Numbered from the stretch's first letter, positions 1 through 8,544 are shown. The stretch is DNA of 26,844 nt from JBLMZW01 sp050259035 (GCA_050259035.1 JBLMZW010000249.1:1-26844), one strand, 5' to 3'. The notes: generated by a model from the sequence alone, not told the origin. Translations and numbers: made by a program.

Positions 1-162
1 GCTTATCCCTGGCATTGAACTAATAGGTTCCTGTATTCCCTTGCCGTATACCACAAATAAAGGGTAAATCAGGTTTTCGGGGCGAACAATCGTTTCTCTT
101 ACCAGGGTTCTGATTCCTTCACTCGATCTTAACCGTCGCATACGTGTAACAGGAAAACCCAA
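1..162 (-). CDS. hemB: Porphobilinogen synthase (delta-aminolevulinate dehydratase), N-terminal part
   Basis: Only the first 54 codons are inside the window; the gene continues past the left edge. The visible protein reads FPVTRMRRLR near the start, then VRET, then DLIYPLFVV-like NLIYPLFVV and EPISSMPG, which is the characteristic N-terminus of HemB. HemB condenses two 5-aminolevulinate molecules to porphobilinogen in the cytoplasm, feeding HemC. A TTG start at 160-162 is preferred: it is preceded by GGAAGGGGTG at a suitable distance and begins two bases after the ahbC stop, and HemB proteins usually carry the FPxTRxRRLR stretch that an ATG at 139-141 would remove. It is the last visible gene of a hemA-hemC-cobA/hemD-ahbC-hemB series and is very probably co-transcribed with them. 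Confidence 0.88.
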   Translation of the reverse strand, partial: MGFPVTRMRRLRSSEGIRTLVRETIVRPENLIYPLFVVYGKGIQEPISSMPGIS

Positions 163-164
163 AG

Positions 165-1349
165 CTACTGCACCCCTTCCAGGCCCAGTTCAGAATCTTC
201 GAGGTAGCACGCGGGATCTTCCTGCCAGAGATCGCCGTAAACCTCCCGAGCACGAATCCGGCATCCACCACAAAACGGATTATAAGAACATGAACCGCAT
301 CGTCCTTTCAGATGCTTAGGTTTATCCCGCAGCTGAATCAATAACTCATCGTTGCCAGTCCATATTTCGCTAAAAGGTTTTTCTTTCACGTTTCCTAAAG
401 TGTAGTCCTGCCAGAATTGACAGGGATGAACATTGCCTCGAGGATCAACGTTTGCAAACTTGGTCCCCGCTGAGCACCCTCCGTGCATTTCCAAAAGTTT
501 AATTATTTCATCCGCTCTTTCGGGGTTCGTATTCCTTATTCGGTTCAAAAGGTATATCCCATCAGCATGGTTATCCGTGGTCAATATTTCAACCTCGACT
601 CCACGTTGGTGAAGATCAATTGTTTTCTCGGCCACTAGATCGAGAATCTTGCGTTTCTCCTCCCGAGGCGGATCCAATTTAACCATATCTTTTCCCCTGC
701 CTGAGTACACCAGATGATACATGCAAAACCGAGGTATTCTTTCTTGCTCGATTATCTTCAACAAACCAGGAAGGTCGTCCTGGTTCTCGCGATTAACCGT
801 GAATCTGATTCCGGTCTTAACATCCGCTTCTATACATGCTCTTATTCCCCTTAAAGCCTCCTGAAAGGCTCCTTCTTTACAGCGTAAATTGTCATGAGTG
901 GAAGGCAGGCCATCTATACTAATGCCTACGTATTGAAATCCAGCGTCCCTAATTTTACAAGCTGTTTCCAGGTTTATTAATGTTCCATTTGAAGAAATAA
1001 CCGGTCGCAACCCCTTCTGTGCAGCCAGGCTTCCTAACTCAAAAATGTCGCGACGTAGAAGTGGTTCGCCCCCGGAAAATAGTAAAACCGGGACCCCCAT
1101 TACAGCTAAATCATCAATAAAGTTAACTGCCTGGTCGTAGGTTAATTCTTCACTATACTTACGGTCTTCCGCTTCAATGTAGCAGTGCCGGCATTTTAAA
1201 TTACAGCGGTTGGTGGTGTTCCAAACTACCAACGGGCGATCGCTGGCACTGAACTGCAGTAATCTGGCCGGTACATTGCCAGTATTCTGATGTTTTATTA
1301 CCTCTGATACCGTTGCTGTTCCACACAGCAACTTCGTACAACCAATCAT
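165..1349 (-). CDS. ahbC: Radical SAM heme biosynthesis protein AhbC (NirJ1-like), 12,18-didecarboxysiroheme deacetylase
   Basis: A 394-residue radical SAM protein. The [4Fe-4S]/SAM motif CxxxCxxC lies at C49, C53 and C56 (RCNLKCRHCY), followed by the GGEPLL motif. A SPASM-type C-terminal region has Cys near residue 290 (GGCSAG), 309 (HPCQFW) and a cluster CGSCSYNPFCGGC. The N-terminus MIGCTKLLCGT is typical of the NirJ1/AhbC branch. In the siroheme-dependent heme pathway AhbC removes the two acetate groups of didecarboxysiroheme to give Fe-coproporphyrin III. Its position between cobA-hemD and hemB supports this over a heme d1 role. The ATG is preceded by GGGGAGG at 7 nt. The NirJ2/AhbD branch is the main alternative, but the N-terminus and length favour AhbC. 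AhbA, AhbB and AhbD are not in the window and may lie past the left edge. Confidence 0.82.
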   Translation of the reverse strand: MIGCTKLLCGTATVSEVIKHQNTGNVPARLLQFSASDRPLVVWNTTNRCNLKCRHCYIEAEDRKYSEELTYDQAVNFIDDLAVMGVPVLLFSGGEPLLRRDIFELGSLAAQKGLRPVISSNGTLINLETACKIRDAGFQYVGISIDGLPSTHDNLRCKEGAFQEALRGIRACIEADVKTGIRFTVNRENQDDLPGLLKIIEQERIPRFCMYHLVYSGRGKDMVKLDPPREEKRKILDLVAEKTIDLHQRGVEVEILTTDNHADGIYLLNRIRNTNPERADEIIKLLEMHGGCSAGTKFANVDPRGNVHPCQFWQDYTLGNVKEKPFSEIWTGNDELLIQLRDKPKHLKGRCGSCSYNPFCGGCRIRAREVYGDLWQEDPACYLEDSELGLEGVQ

Positions 1350-1373
1350 TGTGATTCCTCCCCATCGACTTCA

Positions 1374-2900
1374 CTATTTGTTCACAGCCATTTCCTCGAT
1401 CAAAGCTTGAACCAAACCATCGATAGTATACTCATCGGCTACGATGTCGACATCCAGCCCCGCTTCTCTGACACTGGCTGCCGTAATCGGTCCAATGCAT
1501 GCAGTTCTAATCCTTCCTTTAAGACTGTCCACAACCTCCTGCCCCAGCATTCTAACAAAATTCTTGACCGTAGAGCTACTGGTAAAGGTTATCATATCGA
1601 ATTCGCCTGTTTTGACTGACTGATAGTCCTCATCATCTATGATGTTTTCAGTAGTAGCTTCATAAATTATTAGTTCGTCCACCCGGGCACCCAGTTTCTC
1701 AAGACGTACCGGTAATACCTCACGGGCATTTTTGGCCCGGGGAATAAGCACCTTGTCACCTGAACTTAACCTTCCTGTCAGGGCTTCCACTACTGCTTCA
1801 GCACGATATTCCGGTGGTACTACATCTACGCGGATACCTTTTTCGGCTAACGCAGCCGCAGTGGCCGGTCCGATGGCACATATTCTTGGTCCTTTTAAAT
1901 CTCGAATATCGTATCCCTTTTCCCAAACCTGGCGCAGGAATTCATTTACTCCGTTTACGCTGGTAAATATCAACCACGAATATGATGACAATTGATTCAA
2001 ATTATCTTTTATATTCGGATCATCTATTGGTTTGAGCGCTATGGTCGGGAATTCCAAAACCTGAGCCCCCAGGGTTTCCAATTCCCGGATCAATCGGCTG
2101 GACTGAGCCCTGGATCTGGTCACCACTATTCTCATCCCAAAGAGCGGTCGATTATCAAACCATCTTAATTCCTCACGCAGGTTTACAACTACGCCAATCA
2201 CTATTACTGCAGGTGGCTGAAAGTTTACTTCTTTAACTCGTTCCACAATATCACTGATGTTTCCGGTTAAGACCGCCTGTTGCGGCAGCGTGCCCCAGCG
2301 TATCAATGCAACCGGAGTATCTTTACTGCATCCCTCTGCCATTAATCTTTCAGTAATAAACGAAAGGTTCTCCATACCCATCAAAAAAACCAGGGTGCCT
2401 CCACTGTTGGCTATACGTTCCCAGGGAATAGATGTTTGGTTTTTTCCGGGTTTTTCATGTCCAGTAATAATTGATAATGTCGATGTATAGTCACGATGGG
2501 TTACTGGAATACCTGCATAAGCTGGCGCGCCTATCGCCGACGTAACACCGGGAATAATCTCAAAGTCTATACCGTTTTCCTTGAGAAATTGTGCCTCTTC
2601 TCCACCTCTTCCAAAAACGAACGGATCTCCGCCCTTTAACCGGACAACATTGTTTCCCTGCCTTGCCATATCAACCATCACCTGGTTGATTCCCTCCTGC
2701 GGCATAGTGTGATGGCTACTTTCTTTCCCTACATAGATAATCTTAGAACCTGGCTTCATGTCTGCCAGAACTCTTTTATTAACCAATCGATCATAAATAA
2801 GCACATCTGCGTGCCGAATTGCTTCTTGCCCATTTATAGTTAATAGGCCCGGGTCGCCCGGGCCGCAACCAACCAGAATAACCCTGCCCTCTTTTTTCAT
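1374..2900 (-). CDS. cobA-hemD: Fused uroporphyrinogen-III C-methyltransferase / uroporphyrinogen-III synthase
   Basis: A 508-residue two-domain enzyme. Residues about 1-245 are an SAM-dependent tetrapyrrole methylase (SUMT), with VGCGPGDPGLL at the start, VRLKGGDPFVFGRGGEE and PGVTSAIGAPAYAGIPVTHR. Residues about 255-505 are a HemD domain (VVTRSRAQSSRL, FTSVNGV, AIGPATAAAL, and FTSSSTVKNF near the end). HemD cyclises hydroxymethylbilane to uroporphyrinogen III and the SUMT domain methylates it twice to precorrin-2. Such fusions are common in Clostridia. The ATG overlaps the hemC stop by four bases (ATGA), so translational coupling is likely. Together with the neighbouring precorrin-2 dehydrogenase it makes sirohydrochlorin, the precursor of siroheme and, through AhbC, of heme. 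Confidence 0.94.
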   Translation of the reverse strand: MKKEGRVILVGCGPGDPGLLTINGQEAIRHADVLIYDRLVNKRVLADMKPGSKIIYVGKESSHHTMPQEGINQVMVDMARQGNNVVRLKGGDPFVFGRGGEEAQFLKENGIDFEIIPGVTSAIGAPAYAGIPVTHRDYTSTLSIITGHEKPGKNQTSIPWERIANSGGTLVFLMGMENLSFITERLMAEGCSKDTPVALIRWGTLPQQAVLTGNISDIVERVKEVNFQPPAVIVIGVVVNLREELRWFDNRPLFGMRIVVTRSRAQSSRLIRELETLGAQVLEFPTIALKPIDDPNIKDNLNQLSSYSWLIFTSVNGVNEFLRQVWEKGYDIRDLKGPRICAIGPATAAALAEKGIRVDVVPPEYRAEAVVEALTGRLSSGDKVLIPRAKNAREVLPVRLEKLGARVDELIIYEATTENIIDDEDYQSVKTGEFDMITFTSSSTVKNFVRMLGQEVVDSLKGRIRTACIGPITAASVREAGLDVDIVADEYTIDGLVQALIEEMAVNK

Positions 2901-3820
2901 ATCTGACTCTCCTGATCCCGTATTTCCTTTAATACTTGATCCGCACCCATATCTATTAGTCTTAAAGCCAGGCTTTTACCCAGTTGCTCCGCCTGGCTAA
3001 TATCACCTTTGATACGATCCCGGTATACCCTTACTCCAGATAAATCGGCAACCAATCCTTCTATTTCTAAAATGCTCCCTGATCTGGCTAAAGCCCCAAT
3101 AGGAATCTGGCATCCTCCCTCCAGGGTAGCCAAAAAAGAACGCTCGGCATTTACCTCCATCAGAGTAGCTTGATCATTAATTCCTGCCAATAACTTGAGA
3201 ATAAACTCATCGTTATCTCGACTTTCTATTCCAATAGCCCCTTGCCCCACTGCGGGCAGCAAATCCAATTCCTCAGTAATTGAACCGCCAAAACCCAATC
3301 GGTTGACCCCGGCAAACGCCACTATAATACCATCCAGATCTTCTTCCTTCAGTTTTCTCATCCGGGTTTCGATATTTCCCCGAAGGTCCACTACCTCAAT
3401 ATCCGGCCTTACTATTTTTAATTGAGCTCTGCGCCTCAGGCTTGAGGTCCCTATTTTAGCACCCCTGGGCATTGCCTGCAGACTCAAACCTGACCTTGAT
3501 ATCAGAACATCACAGGGGTTGTCCCTTTTTAGAACCGCTGCAATTGTCAGCCCGGGGGGAACAACTGTGGGAACATCCTTCATACTGTGCACAGCAAGGT
3601 CAATGTTACCCGCTAGAAGTTCTTTTTCTATTTCTTTCGTAAAAAGACCCTTATCTCCTATCCGGGAAAGGGCCACATCCAACAGTTTGTCCCCTGTTGT
3701 TTTTATTACCGTGATTTCATATCGGGCTTCTGGAACCACTTTCCTCAGGCTCTGTACAACCAGGTCAGTCTGCCATAGGGCAAGTCTACTACCCCTTGAC
3801 CCGACCCTTATTATCCGCAT
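2897..3820 (-). CDS. hemC: Hydroxymethylbilane synthase (porphobilinogen deaminase)
   Basis: A 307-residue protein of normal family length. It starts MRIIRVGSRGSRLALWQ and carries the catalytic HSMKD segment (residues 78-82), the arginine-rich TSSLRRRAQL segment and the dipyrromethane cofactor cysteine C237 in LEGGCQIPIG. It polymerises four porphobilinogen molecules to hydroxymethylbilane. The ATG at 3818-3820 has GGAGGAG upstream and lies 32 bases inside the end of hemA, while its own stop overlaps cobA-hemD by four bases, so the three genes form one tightly packed operon. Confidence 0.96.
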   Translation of the reverse strand: MRIIRVGSRGSRLALWQTDLVVQSLRKVVPEARYEITVIKTTGDKLLDVALSRIGDKGLFTKEIEKELLAGNIDLAVHSMKDVPTVVPPGLTIAAVLKRDNPCDVLISRSGLSLQAMPRGAKIGTSSLRRRAQLKIVRPDIEVVDLRGNIETRMRKLKEEDLDGIIVAFAGVNRLGFGGSITEELDLLPAVGQGAIGIESRDNDEFILKLLAGINDQATLMEVNAERSFLATLEGGCQIPIGALARSGSILEIEGLVADLSGVRVYRDRIKGDISQAEQLGKSLALRLIDMGADQVLKEIRDQESQI

Positions 3821-5102
3821 AAGCCTTGTTCTCCTCCGATTCTATATCTAATTCAAAAAGTTTCCTTATTACCTCGGCATACATATGTCCCTCGTTATTG
3901 GGAGCAATTTCTTTTAAATTCTCCACCGGAAACTTGAGAAGCTGATTAGTTATTGACTCGGCCATTAATCGAATATTACGTTCCTGACGAGGAGTGATAC
4001 TTCCTATGCGATTCAGAGTACGTTTAATCTCAGCCTCTTTAATAGCCTCACCCTTGCCTTTTAAAGCCTTAATAACCGGGACAACGTATAGCATAGCCAT
4101 CCAATTATTAAATTCTTCGATCTCGGCTTCAATAATTTTCTGAGCTTTCCGAGCAGCATTTCGCCGTTCAATCATATTGGAATCAACAACATTTTTCATA
4201 TCATCTATATCAAAAAGGTGAACCCCTTCAATACTTCCCAGAGCTGGGTCAATGTCACGAGGAACAGCAATATCTATTAGTAGAATAGGCTTTTCTCGGC
4301 TTTCGAGGTGCGTTCCTAGATTATCGTATTTTAGAACATAATGATTAGCTGCAGTACAGCTAATAATAATGTCAGCTTGTGAAGTATATTTTGGCAATTC
4401 CTCTAGATGTATAGCCTTGCCTTTTATCTTCTCCGCCAGGCAGCAAGCATTATCATAAGACCTGTTAGATACAATTACAGTTGATACCCCGTTGGCGACC
4501 AGGTAACTGACGGCCAATTCACTCATTTCTCCGGCACCAACTATCAAAACACTTCGTCCTTGAAGGTCACCGAATACCTGACGGGCAAGTTCTACGGCAG
4601 TATAACTAATGGATATGGCATGCTGGTCAAGTCTGGTTTCAGTTCTGACTCTTTTGCCAACATAAATTGCTTTTTGAAAAAGCGCATTCAGGACGGCGTC
4701 AGATGCTTTTTGTTCAATAGCGGTTAAATAGGCATCCTTAACCTGTCCCAGAATTTGTGATTCACCAATTACCATGGAATCTAATCCAGATACTACTCGA
4801 AATAGATGAAATATAGCATCATAACAATTCGGCATATAGAGGAAAGAGGTAATATCACTATCTTCGGACGCCATCCGTTTAGAGAAAAAATTACGCAAAT
4901 ATGCCTCGCCCGCAGCAACGTCCCTAACCGTAGCGTAAATTTCGGTTCGGTTGCAGGTTGATAAAACCACCACGCCTTCTAGAACAGGCTGGCATTTTAA
5001 CTCTTCATAAACATCCTCTAAGTTTTTTCCGTTTAGGGCAAGTCTTTCCCGCACTTCGACTGGCGCAGTGTTATGACTTAACCCCGCAACGAGTATATAC
5101 AT
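3789..5102 (-). CDS. hemA: Glutamyl-tRNA reductase
   Basis: A 437-residue GluTR. It begins GLSHNTAPVEVRE; the catalytic cysteine is C50 in STCNRTE; GESQILGQVKDAY and a Rossmann NADPH-binding segment (VLIVGAGEMSELA) follow, then a helical C-terminal dimerisation domain. It reduces glutamyl-tRNA(Glu) to glutamate-1-semialdehyde, the committed step of C5-pathway tetrapyrrole synthesis. The start overlaps the end of the upstream precorrin-2 dehydrogenase gene by 25 bases, with AAAGGAG before the ATG. The C-terminus overlaps hemC. Confidence 0.96.
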   Translation of the reverse strand: MYILVAGLSHNTAPVEVRERLALNGKNLEDVYEELKCQPVLEGVVVLSTCNRTEIYATVRDVAAGEAYLRNFFSKRMASEDSDITSFLYMPNCYDAIFHLFRVVSGLDSMVIGESQILGQVKDAYLTAIEQKASDAVLNALFQKAIYVGKRVRTETRLDQHAISISYTAVELARQVFGDLQGRSVLIVGAGEMSELAVSYLVANGVSTVIVSNRSYDNACCLAEKIKGKAIHLEELPKYTSQADIIISCTAANHYVLKYDNLGTHLESREKPILLIDIAVPRDIDPALGSIEGVHLFDIDDMKNVVDSNMIERRNAARKAQKIIEAEIEEFNNWMAMLYVVPVIKALKGKGEAIKEAEIKRTLNRIGSITPRQERNIRLMAESITNQLLKFPVENLKEIAPNNEGHMYAEVIRKLFELDIESEENKAYADNKGRVKG

Positions 5103-5719
5103 TGAAGGATTCTCTCCTTTGCTTCTTGCTTGCGTCCTGATTGCACTAAAGGTAAAAGATCCAAATCGATTATGGCTCCGAAAACCATTCGCCTGTCCTC
5201 TTCCCGATTAAACAACTTCTTAACTAGTTCCCTTGAATCTCCTAATAACTCAATGTAATCCTCATACTCAGAGCCAAAAACAGTCTCAAGATTTTCCCGA
5301 ATCTTTCTGGCCAGGAGTGGGCTATAGCCTTCGGTAGAAACCGAAATCAAAAGATGCCCCCGCCGTAAAGTAGATGGAACAAAAAAACTACAATTCTCCG
5401 GGTCATCAACCACATTGACCGGTATATTCATTTTCACCGCTAATTCGTGAATCCGCTCATTAACGTCCTTGTTGTTGGTGGCAGCAAAAACCAAACAAGA
5501 CCCTAGAATATCGTCATCTTGAAAAACACGTTCAATTAAAACCAATCTTCGTTCTTCCGCTAAACGATACAGGTCCTGGCCTGGACTGGGAGTAATGACT
5601 GTGATCTCCGCTCCACAATCCAATAAATTGTGAACTTTGCGCAGGGCTACTTCCCCGCCGCCGATTATCAGACACCGGCGTTCTTTTAGGTCCATTATCA
5701 CCGGGAACATAACGGTCAT
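5078..5719 (-). CDS. Precorrin-2 dehydrogenase / sirohydrochlorin ferrochelatase family protein (CysG N-terminal, Met8p type)
   Basis: A 213-residue protein matching the N-terminal bifunctional half of CysG. An NAD-binding GGGEVALRK lies at residues 20-28 and the catalytic-aspartate segment VVDDPENCSFFVPS at about 103-116. It oxidises precorrin-2 to sirohydrochlorin and may insert iron to form siroheme. As the first gene of the tetrapyrrole series (followed by hemA, hemC, cobA-hemD, ahbC, hemB) it links the operon to the siroheme branch. The ATG at 5717-5719 follows GGGGAAG. An alternative ATG lies three codons later. Whether it also chelates iron cannot be decided from sequence alone. Confidence 0.88.
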   Translation of the reverse strand: MTVMFPVIMDLKERRCLIIGGGEVALRKVHNLLDCGAEITVITPSPGQDLYRLAEERRLVLIERVFQDDDILGSCLVFAATNNKDVNERIHELAVKMNIPVNVVDDPENCSFFVPSTLRRGHLLISVSTEGYSPLLARKIRENLETVFGSEYEDYIELLGDSRELVKKLFNREEDRRMVFGAIIDLDLLPLVQSGRKQEAKERILQCIYSLRG

Positions 5720-5762
5720 TTTCTTCCCCGATATACGATTCTGTAATTGAATTCATCAGAAA

Positions 5763-5780
5763 GGGTCTGTTGCCAGACCC
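5763..5780 (-). terminator. GNRA-loop hairpin between tatA and the tetrapyrrole genes
   Basis: On the minus strand a perfect 7-bp stem GGGTCTG/CAGACCC closes on a GCAA tetraloop directly after the tatA stop and is followed by TTTCTG. The T-tract is short, so it may be a leaky terminator/attenuator or an RNA-processing or stability element that lowers expression of the downstream tetrapyrrole genes relative to fdhE-tatA. No clear promoter was seen between it and the next gene, so read-through is presumably needed. Confidence 0.4.
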
Positions 5781-5785
5781 CTTAG

Positions 5786-5986
5786 TTATTCCGCTTTGTT
5801 ACTCTGTTCCAGCGGTGGATTGGTCTTTTCCTCATCCTCGCCGCTGCGAGCCTTCCTGAACTCACCCAATGCTTTTCCTATTGATTTACCTACGCCTGGA
5901 AGTTTCCCTGGCCCAAATATAATCAGAATAATAACCAATACTAAACCAAGCTCCCAGGGTCCAAGGTTACCTATTAAACCAAACAT
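5786..5986 (-). CDS. tatA: Sec-independent (Tat) translocase subunit TatA
   Basis: A 66-residue TatA/E protein: a short N-terminus, one membrane helix (about residues 9-24, WELGLVLVIILIIFGP), the FGPGKLPGVGKSIGKALGEF hinge plus amphipathic helix, then a charged, disordered tail. TatA forms the translocation pore that, with TatC, exports folded cofactor-bearing proteins; the obvious client here is the twin-arginine formate dehydrogenase FdhA. ATG at 5984-5986 is chosen because AAAGGGGG sits about 7 nt upstream; an in-frame GTG lies one codon earlier. It is 14 bp downstream of fdhE. Confidence 0.94.
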   Translation of the reverse strand: MFGLIGNLGPWELGLVLVIILIIFGPGKLPGVGKSIGKALGEFRKARSGEDEEKTNPPLEQSNKAE

Positions 5987-6000
5987 CACTGAACCCCCTT

Positions 6001-6843
6001 TTAATTCAAGTCACGATTCAAATCAACTTTAGTAGAATACCCTTCTTCCTCAGCAATTAGATCCAGATAGACTGTTTCTATTCCGGCTATAAATAAATCC
6101 TCTTTTCTTTGCCCTTTACGTTCGTCAAAAGTTTTGAGATACCCTCGACATTTGTCACACACAAAAACCTGGTTGGCATCATCGCCCTCAACTATGAAAT
6201 AACGAATGGTATTCGGCTCAGAATTGCCGCAGTAAATACAACCTAGGTATTTATACTCCCATTCAGTGAAACAGTGTTCACAAAATAAAAATCTTCGTCC
6301 ATCCTCAGCTCTCACGCGGGAAAAATTGGCCTTGAAACCACATACCGGACAATCTCCATCATTCCAGGAGAAATTCTCATCGGCCAGCAGTGAATCCTGG
6401 TATGGGAGAGCAAAATATCTAAGAAACGGTCTTAAAGCATGGTCTAAAACAAATATTAATAAATCTTCAGCCAGGTCATTTTTCCTGGCCAAATCACTAA
6501 TAAACTCCTGATCATTTGATATAACCCGTATAGCAAGATCGGTATAATCAAGACCTTCTATAGCACGTGATATCTGGTCCAGTTTATCTTGAGCCAATTT
6601 CCGCTGATTCTTGACTATATCAATAAATTCAATAATTGCCCCGTGATATAGTTCTTGATTAAGATCCAAATCCACCAATTCCACCAGCGGCCGGTTTTCT
6701 TCGCTTAAAATACTCTTGGCGTCTATCTTATTCTGACTAAGTCTTTTCTTTAACCGGAAAAAGACCTCGTTCTGCCAGGTTTCAACGTTTTTATAAAAAT
6801 CCACATATCCTTCCGGTAAGGTTACCGGTTTCTTCTCAATCAC
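6001..6843 (-). CDS. fdhE: Formate dehydrogenase accessory protein FdhE
   Basis: About 280 residues. The N-terminal half is helical and unremarkable. The C-terminal half carries four CxxC rubredoxin-like knuckles: CPVCGFKANF, CEHCFTEW, CIYCGNSEP and CDKCRGYL, the signature of FdhE. FdhE is needed for formate dehydrogenase activity and interacts with the catalytic subunit in the cytoplasm before Tat export. GTG at 6841-6843 is preferred, with GGGAG 8 nt upstream; an open TTG at 6859-6861 is possible but would place the ribosome site inside the gene. Its placement directly after the fdhABC terminator and before tatA supports the assignment. Confidence 0.88.
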   Translation of the reverse strand: MIEKKPVTLPEGYVDFYKNVETWQNEVFFRLKKRLSQNKIDAKSILSEENRPLVELVDLDLNQELYHGAIIEFIDIVKNQRKLAQDKLDQISRAIEGLDYTDLAIRVISNDQEFISDLARKNDLAEDLLIFVLDHALRPFLRYFALPYQDSLLADENFSWNDGDCPVCGFKANFSRVRAEDGRRFLFCEHCFTEWEYKYLGCIYCGNSEPNTIRYFIVEGDDANQVFVCDKCRGYLKTFDERKGQRKEDLFIAGIETVYLDLIAEEEGYSTKVDLNRDLN

Positions 6844-6930
6844 CAAAAACACTCCCGTCAAAATATCTAGTCTATTAAATAAACTTTTTCTTACCAGAAC
6901 ATTCGTATGCTCCCGAAAACACTTGATGAT

Positions 6931-6959
6931 ATTATGACAAAAAGCTACATCCTTGTAAA
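6931..6959 (-). promoter_or_regulatory. Sigma-A-like promoter for fdhE-tatA-hem operon
   Basis: On the minus strand TTTACA (6954-6959) and CATAAT (6931-6936) are separated by 17 nt. It lies right after the fdhABC terminator and about 90 bp before the fdhE start, so it would begin the fdhE-tatA-tetrapyrrole transcript. Seen by eye only. Confidence 0.5.
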
Positions 6960-6961
6960 GG

Positions 6962-6988
6962 AAAAAGGGGGATCTCTCCCCCTTTTTT
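6962..6988 (-). terminator. Rho-independent terminator of fdhABC
   Basis: A perfect 10-bp stem AAAAAGGGGG / CCCCCTTTTT with a 6-nt loop, ending in a T-run on the minus strand, 24 bp after the fdhC stop. Because the A and T tracts flank the stem symmetrically it could work in either direction. Confidence 0.85.
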
Positions 6989-7012
6989 CATTGCTATAAT
7001 TGCTAATTCATG

Positions 7013-7687
7013 CTATTCCTTTTCTGCCGTTACACTGTCATACCATGCTTTGTGATGATGCTCAGCCCAATCAGCCCGGACAGTTCCCTTGATCATACCC
7101 CAGAGGGATTCGCCCGAACCTGGGTGGAAACTACCGAGGTAGCCATGCATACAAACCATCATTGTGGCCATAACCACAAAGATATCATGGGTGGGAAAGG
7201 CTAACCTTACTAGTCCTGCTGGGAATATTTGCGGGAACCACATAATATAACCACTGAGTGCAATCATAACGCAGGATCCGGTGGTAATAACGGAATTCAT
7301 CTTTTCCCCACCATTAAACTTGGTCTGACCGGGAAAATGAACCTTGAATCCCAAAAATTCAAATGGAAATACCATTTGGAATTTGATGTCATTCATCCCA
7401 AATCCAAATACATCTTTCCACCATTCCACAAAACCCTTGAAATTGGCAATTAAGCATACTATCGGTATGATCGTATAACCTACTGCCATAATCCTGTGAA
7501 CCAGGCCTGCACCCCGGTATCCGAAAAATATTGCGCTAAAATCCCAGCGAGAATCCATGAATAGCAACATACCAGTAAACAGTAATAAAAGGAATGTTAC
7601 GGTGTGTCCCCAGTGTGCAAACCGGGCACTGTAACTGAAACGTTCCACACGTTTTACATTAGGATCATACTTTTGCAGAAATTCCAC
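7013..7687 (-). CDS. fdhC: Formate dehydrogenase cytochrome b subunit (FdnI-like)
   Basis: A 224-residue membrane protein with about four hydrophobic helices (near residues 30-45, 65-85, 133-152 and 165-185). Histidines placed as in FdnI-type diheme cytochromes b are visible: FAHWGH near the N-terminus, GLVHRIMAVGY, PTHDIF and CMHGYLGSFHPG. It accepts electrons from the iron-sulfur subunit via heme b and reduces menaquinone in the membrane. GTG start with GGGGAGG 8 nt upstream, three bases after the fdhB stop. Its need for heme explains the adjacent tetrapyrrole genes. Confidence 0.92.
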   Translation of the reverse strand: MEFLQKYDPNVKRVERFSYSARFAHWGHTVTFLLLLFTGMLLFMDSRWDFSAIFFGYRGAGLVHRIMAVGYTIIPIVCLIANFKGFVEWWKDVFGFGMNDIKFQMVFPFEFLGFKVHFPGQTKFNGGEKMNSVITTGSCVMIALSGYIMWFPQIFPAGLVRLAFPTHDIFVVMATMMVCMHGYLGSFHPGSGESLWGMIKGTVRADWAEHHHKAWYDSVTAEKE

Positions 7688-7690
7688 TGG

Positions 7691-8542
7691 CTACACCTCC
7701 CCTTCATGGTGTTCATCGCCCTGTTTGGCTTTCAGGAACCGAGTGGTGAAGAAACTGACAGCTGATCCAGCCAGGGCCAGGGGTACCAAGAGACCAAACC
7801 ATGGTTGAATAACATTCTGCCATGCTGGTATAACAGACGATACCTTCGGATTGACCGGCAGGCCATATTTGTCTGGGGTATCTCCCAAAACAAATATATT
7901 GTTTAGACCACCCAGTTCATACTCACCATAAATGGTAGCATTGGGCGAACCATTGGCCCGGAGGTATTCAACTCTTTCTCTCGCCTGAGCTAGAAGCTCT
8001 TCCCTGTCACCAAATAGCAGAGCACCGGTCGGGCAAGTTTTTGAACATGCTGGTTTAAATACCTTGAAGGCATCTTCGTCCGCCGCCAGATTAGGATCCT
8101 TCTGCTTGGCTATACCTTCATTAACTCTTTCGGTACACATGGTACATTTGGTCACCACATCACGTTTCTTGTCATATTTCGGTACACCAAAGGGACAAGC
8201 GTAGCTGCAGTATTGACATCCAATACACTTGTCATAATCCTTAACAACTGCGCCCCATTCATTCTTAGAAATCGCTTTCCGAGGACATACGTCCATACAA
8301 GCCGGATTTTCGCAGTGCATGCACTGGAATTTCAAAAAACGATATTTAGGCCCGAATACGTCCTCATCCTCGATAAACTTAATTACCGTATAAGTGTGCG
8401 CATTGGTTCCTCCATGAGTATCAAAGTTACCTTTGAACTCTTCTATCACCGCCGGGTTTCTATTCCAGTTTTTGCATGCTATCATACATCCCCGGCAAGC
8501 AGTACACTTAGTCGCATCATAGAAATTACAATATTTCGCCAT
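7691..8542 (-). CDS. fdhB: Formate dehydrogenase iron-sulfur subunit (FdnH-like)
   Basis: A 283-residue ferredoxin-like subunit with four cysteine clusters: C13/C16/C19/C23 (CTACRGCMIAC), CMHCENPACMDVCP, CIGCQYCSYACP and CTMC...CSKTCP, enough for four [4Fe-4S] clusters. One C-terminal membrane helix (about residues 245-270, WFGLLVPLALAGSAVSFF) anchors it. It has no signal peptide of its own and, as in the FdnGHI family, would be exported together with FdhA. It passes electrons from FdhA to the cytochrome b subunit. The ribosome site AAGGAGGG lies inside the end of fdhA. Confidence 0.95.
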   Translation of the reverse strand: MAKYCNFYDATKCTACRGCMIACKNWNRNPAVIEEFKGNFDTHGGTNAHTYTVIKFIEDEDVFGPKYRFLKFQCMHCENPACMDVCPRKAISKNEWGAVVKDYDKCIGCQYCSYACPFGVPKYDKKRDVVTKCTMCTERVNEGIAKQKDPNLAADEDAFKVFKPACSKTCPTGALLFGDREELLAQARERVEYLRANGSPNATIYGEYELGGLNNIFVLGDTPDKYGLPVNPKVSSVIPAWQNVIQPWFGLLVPLALAGSAVSFFTTRFLKAKQGDEHHEGEV

Positions 8543-8544
8543 AC

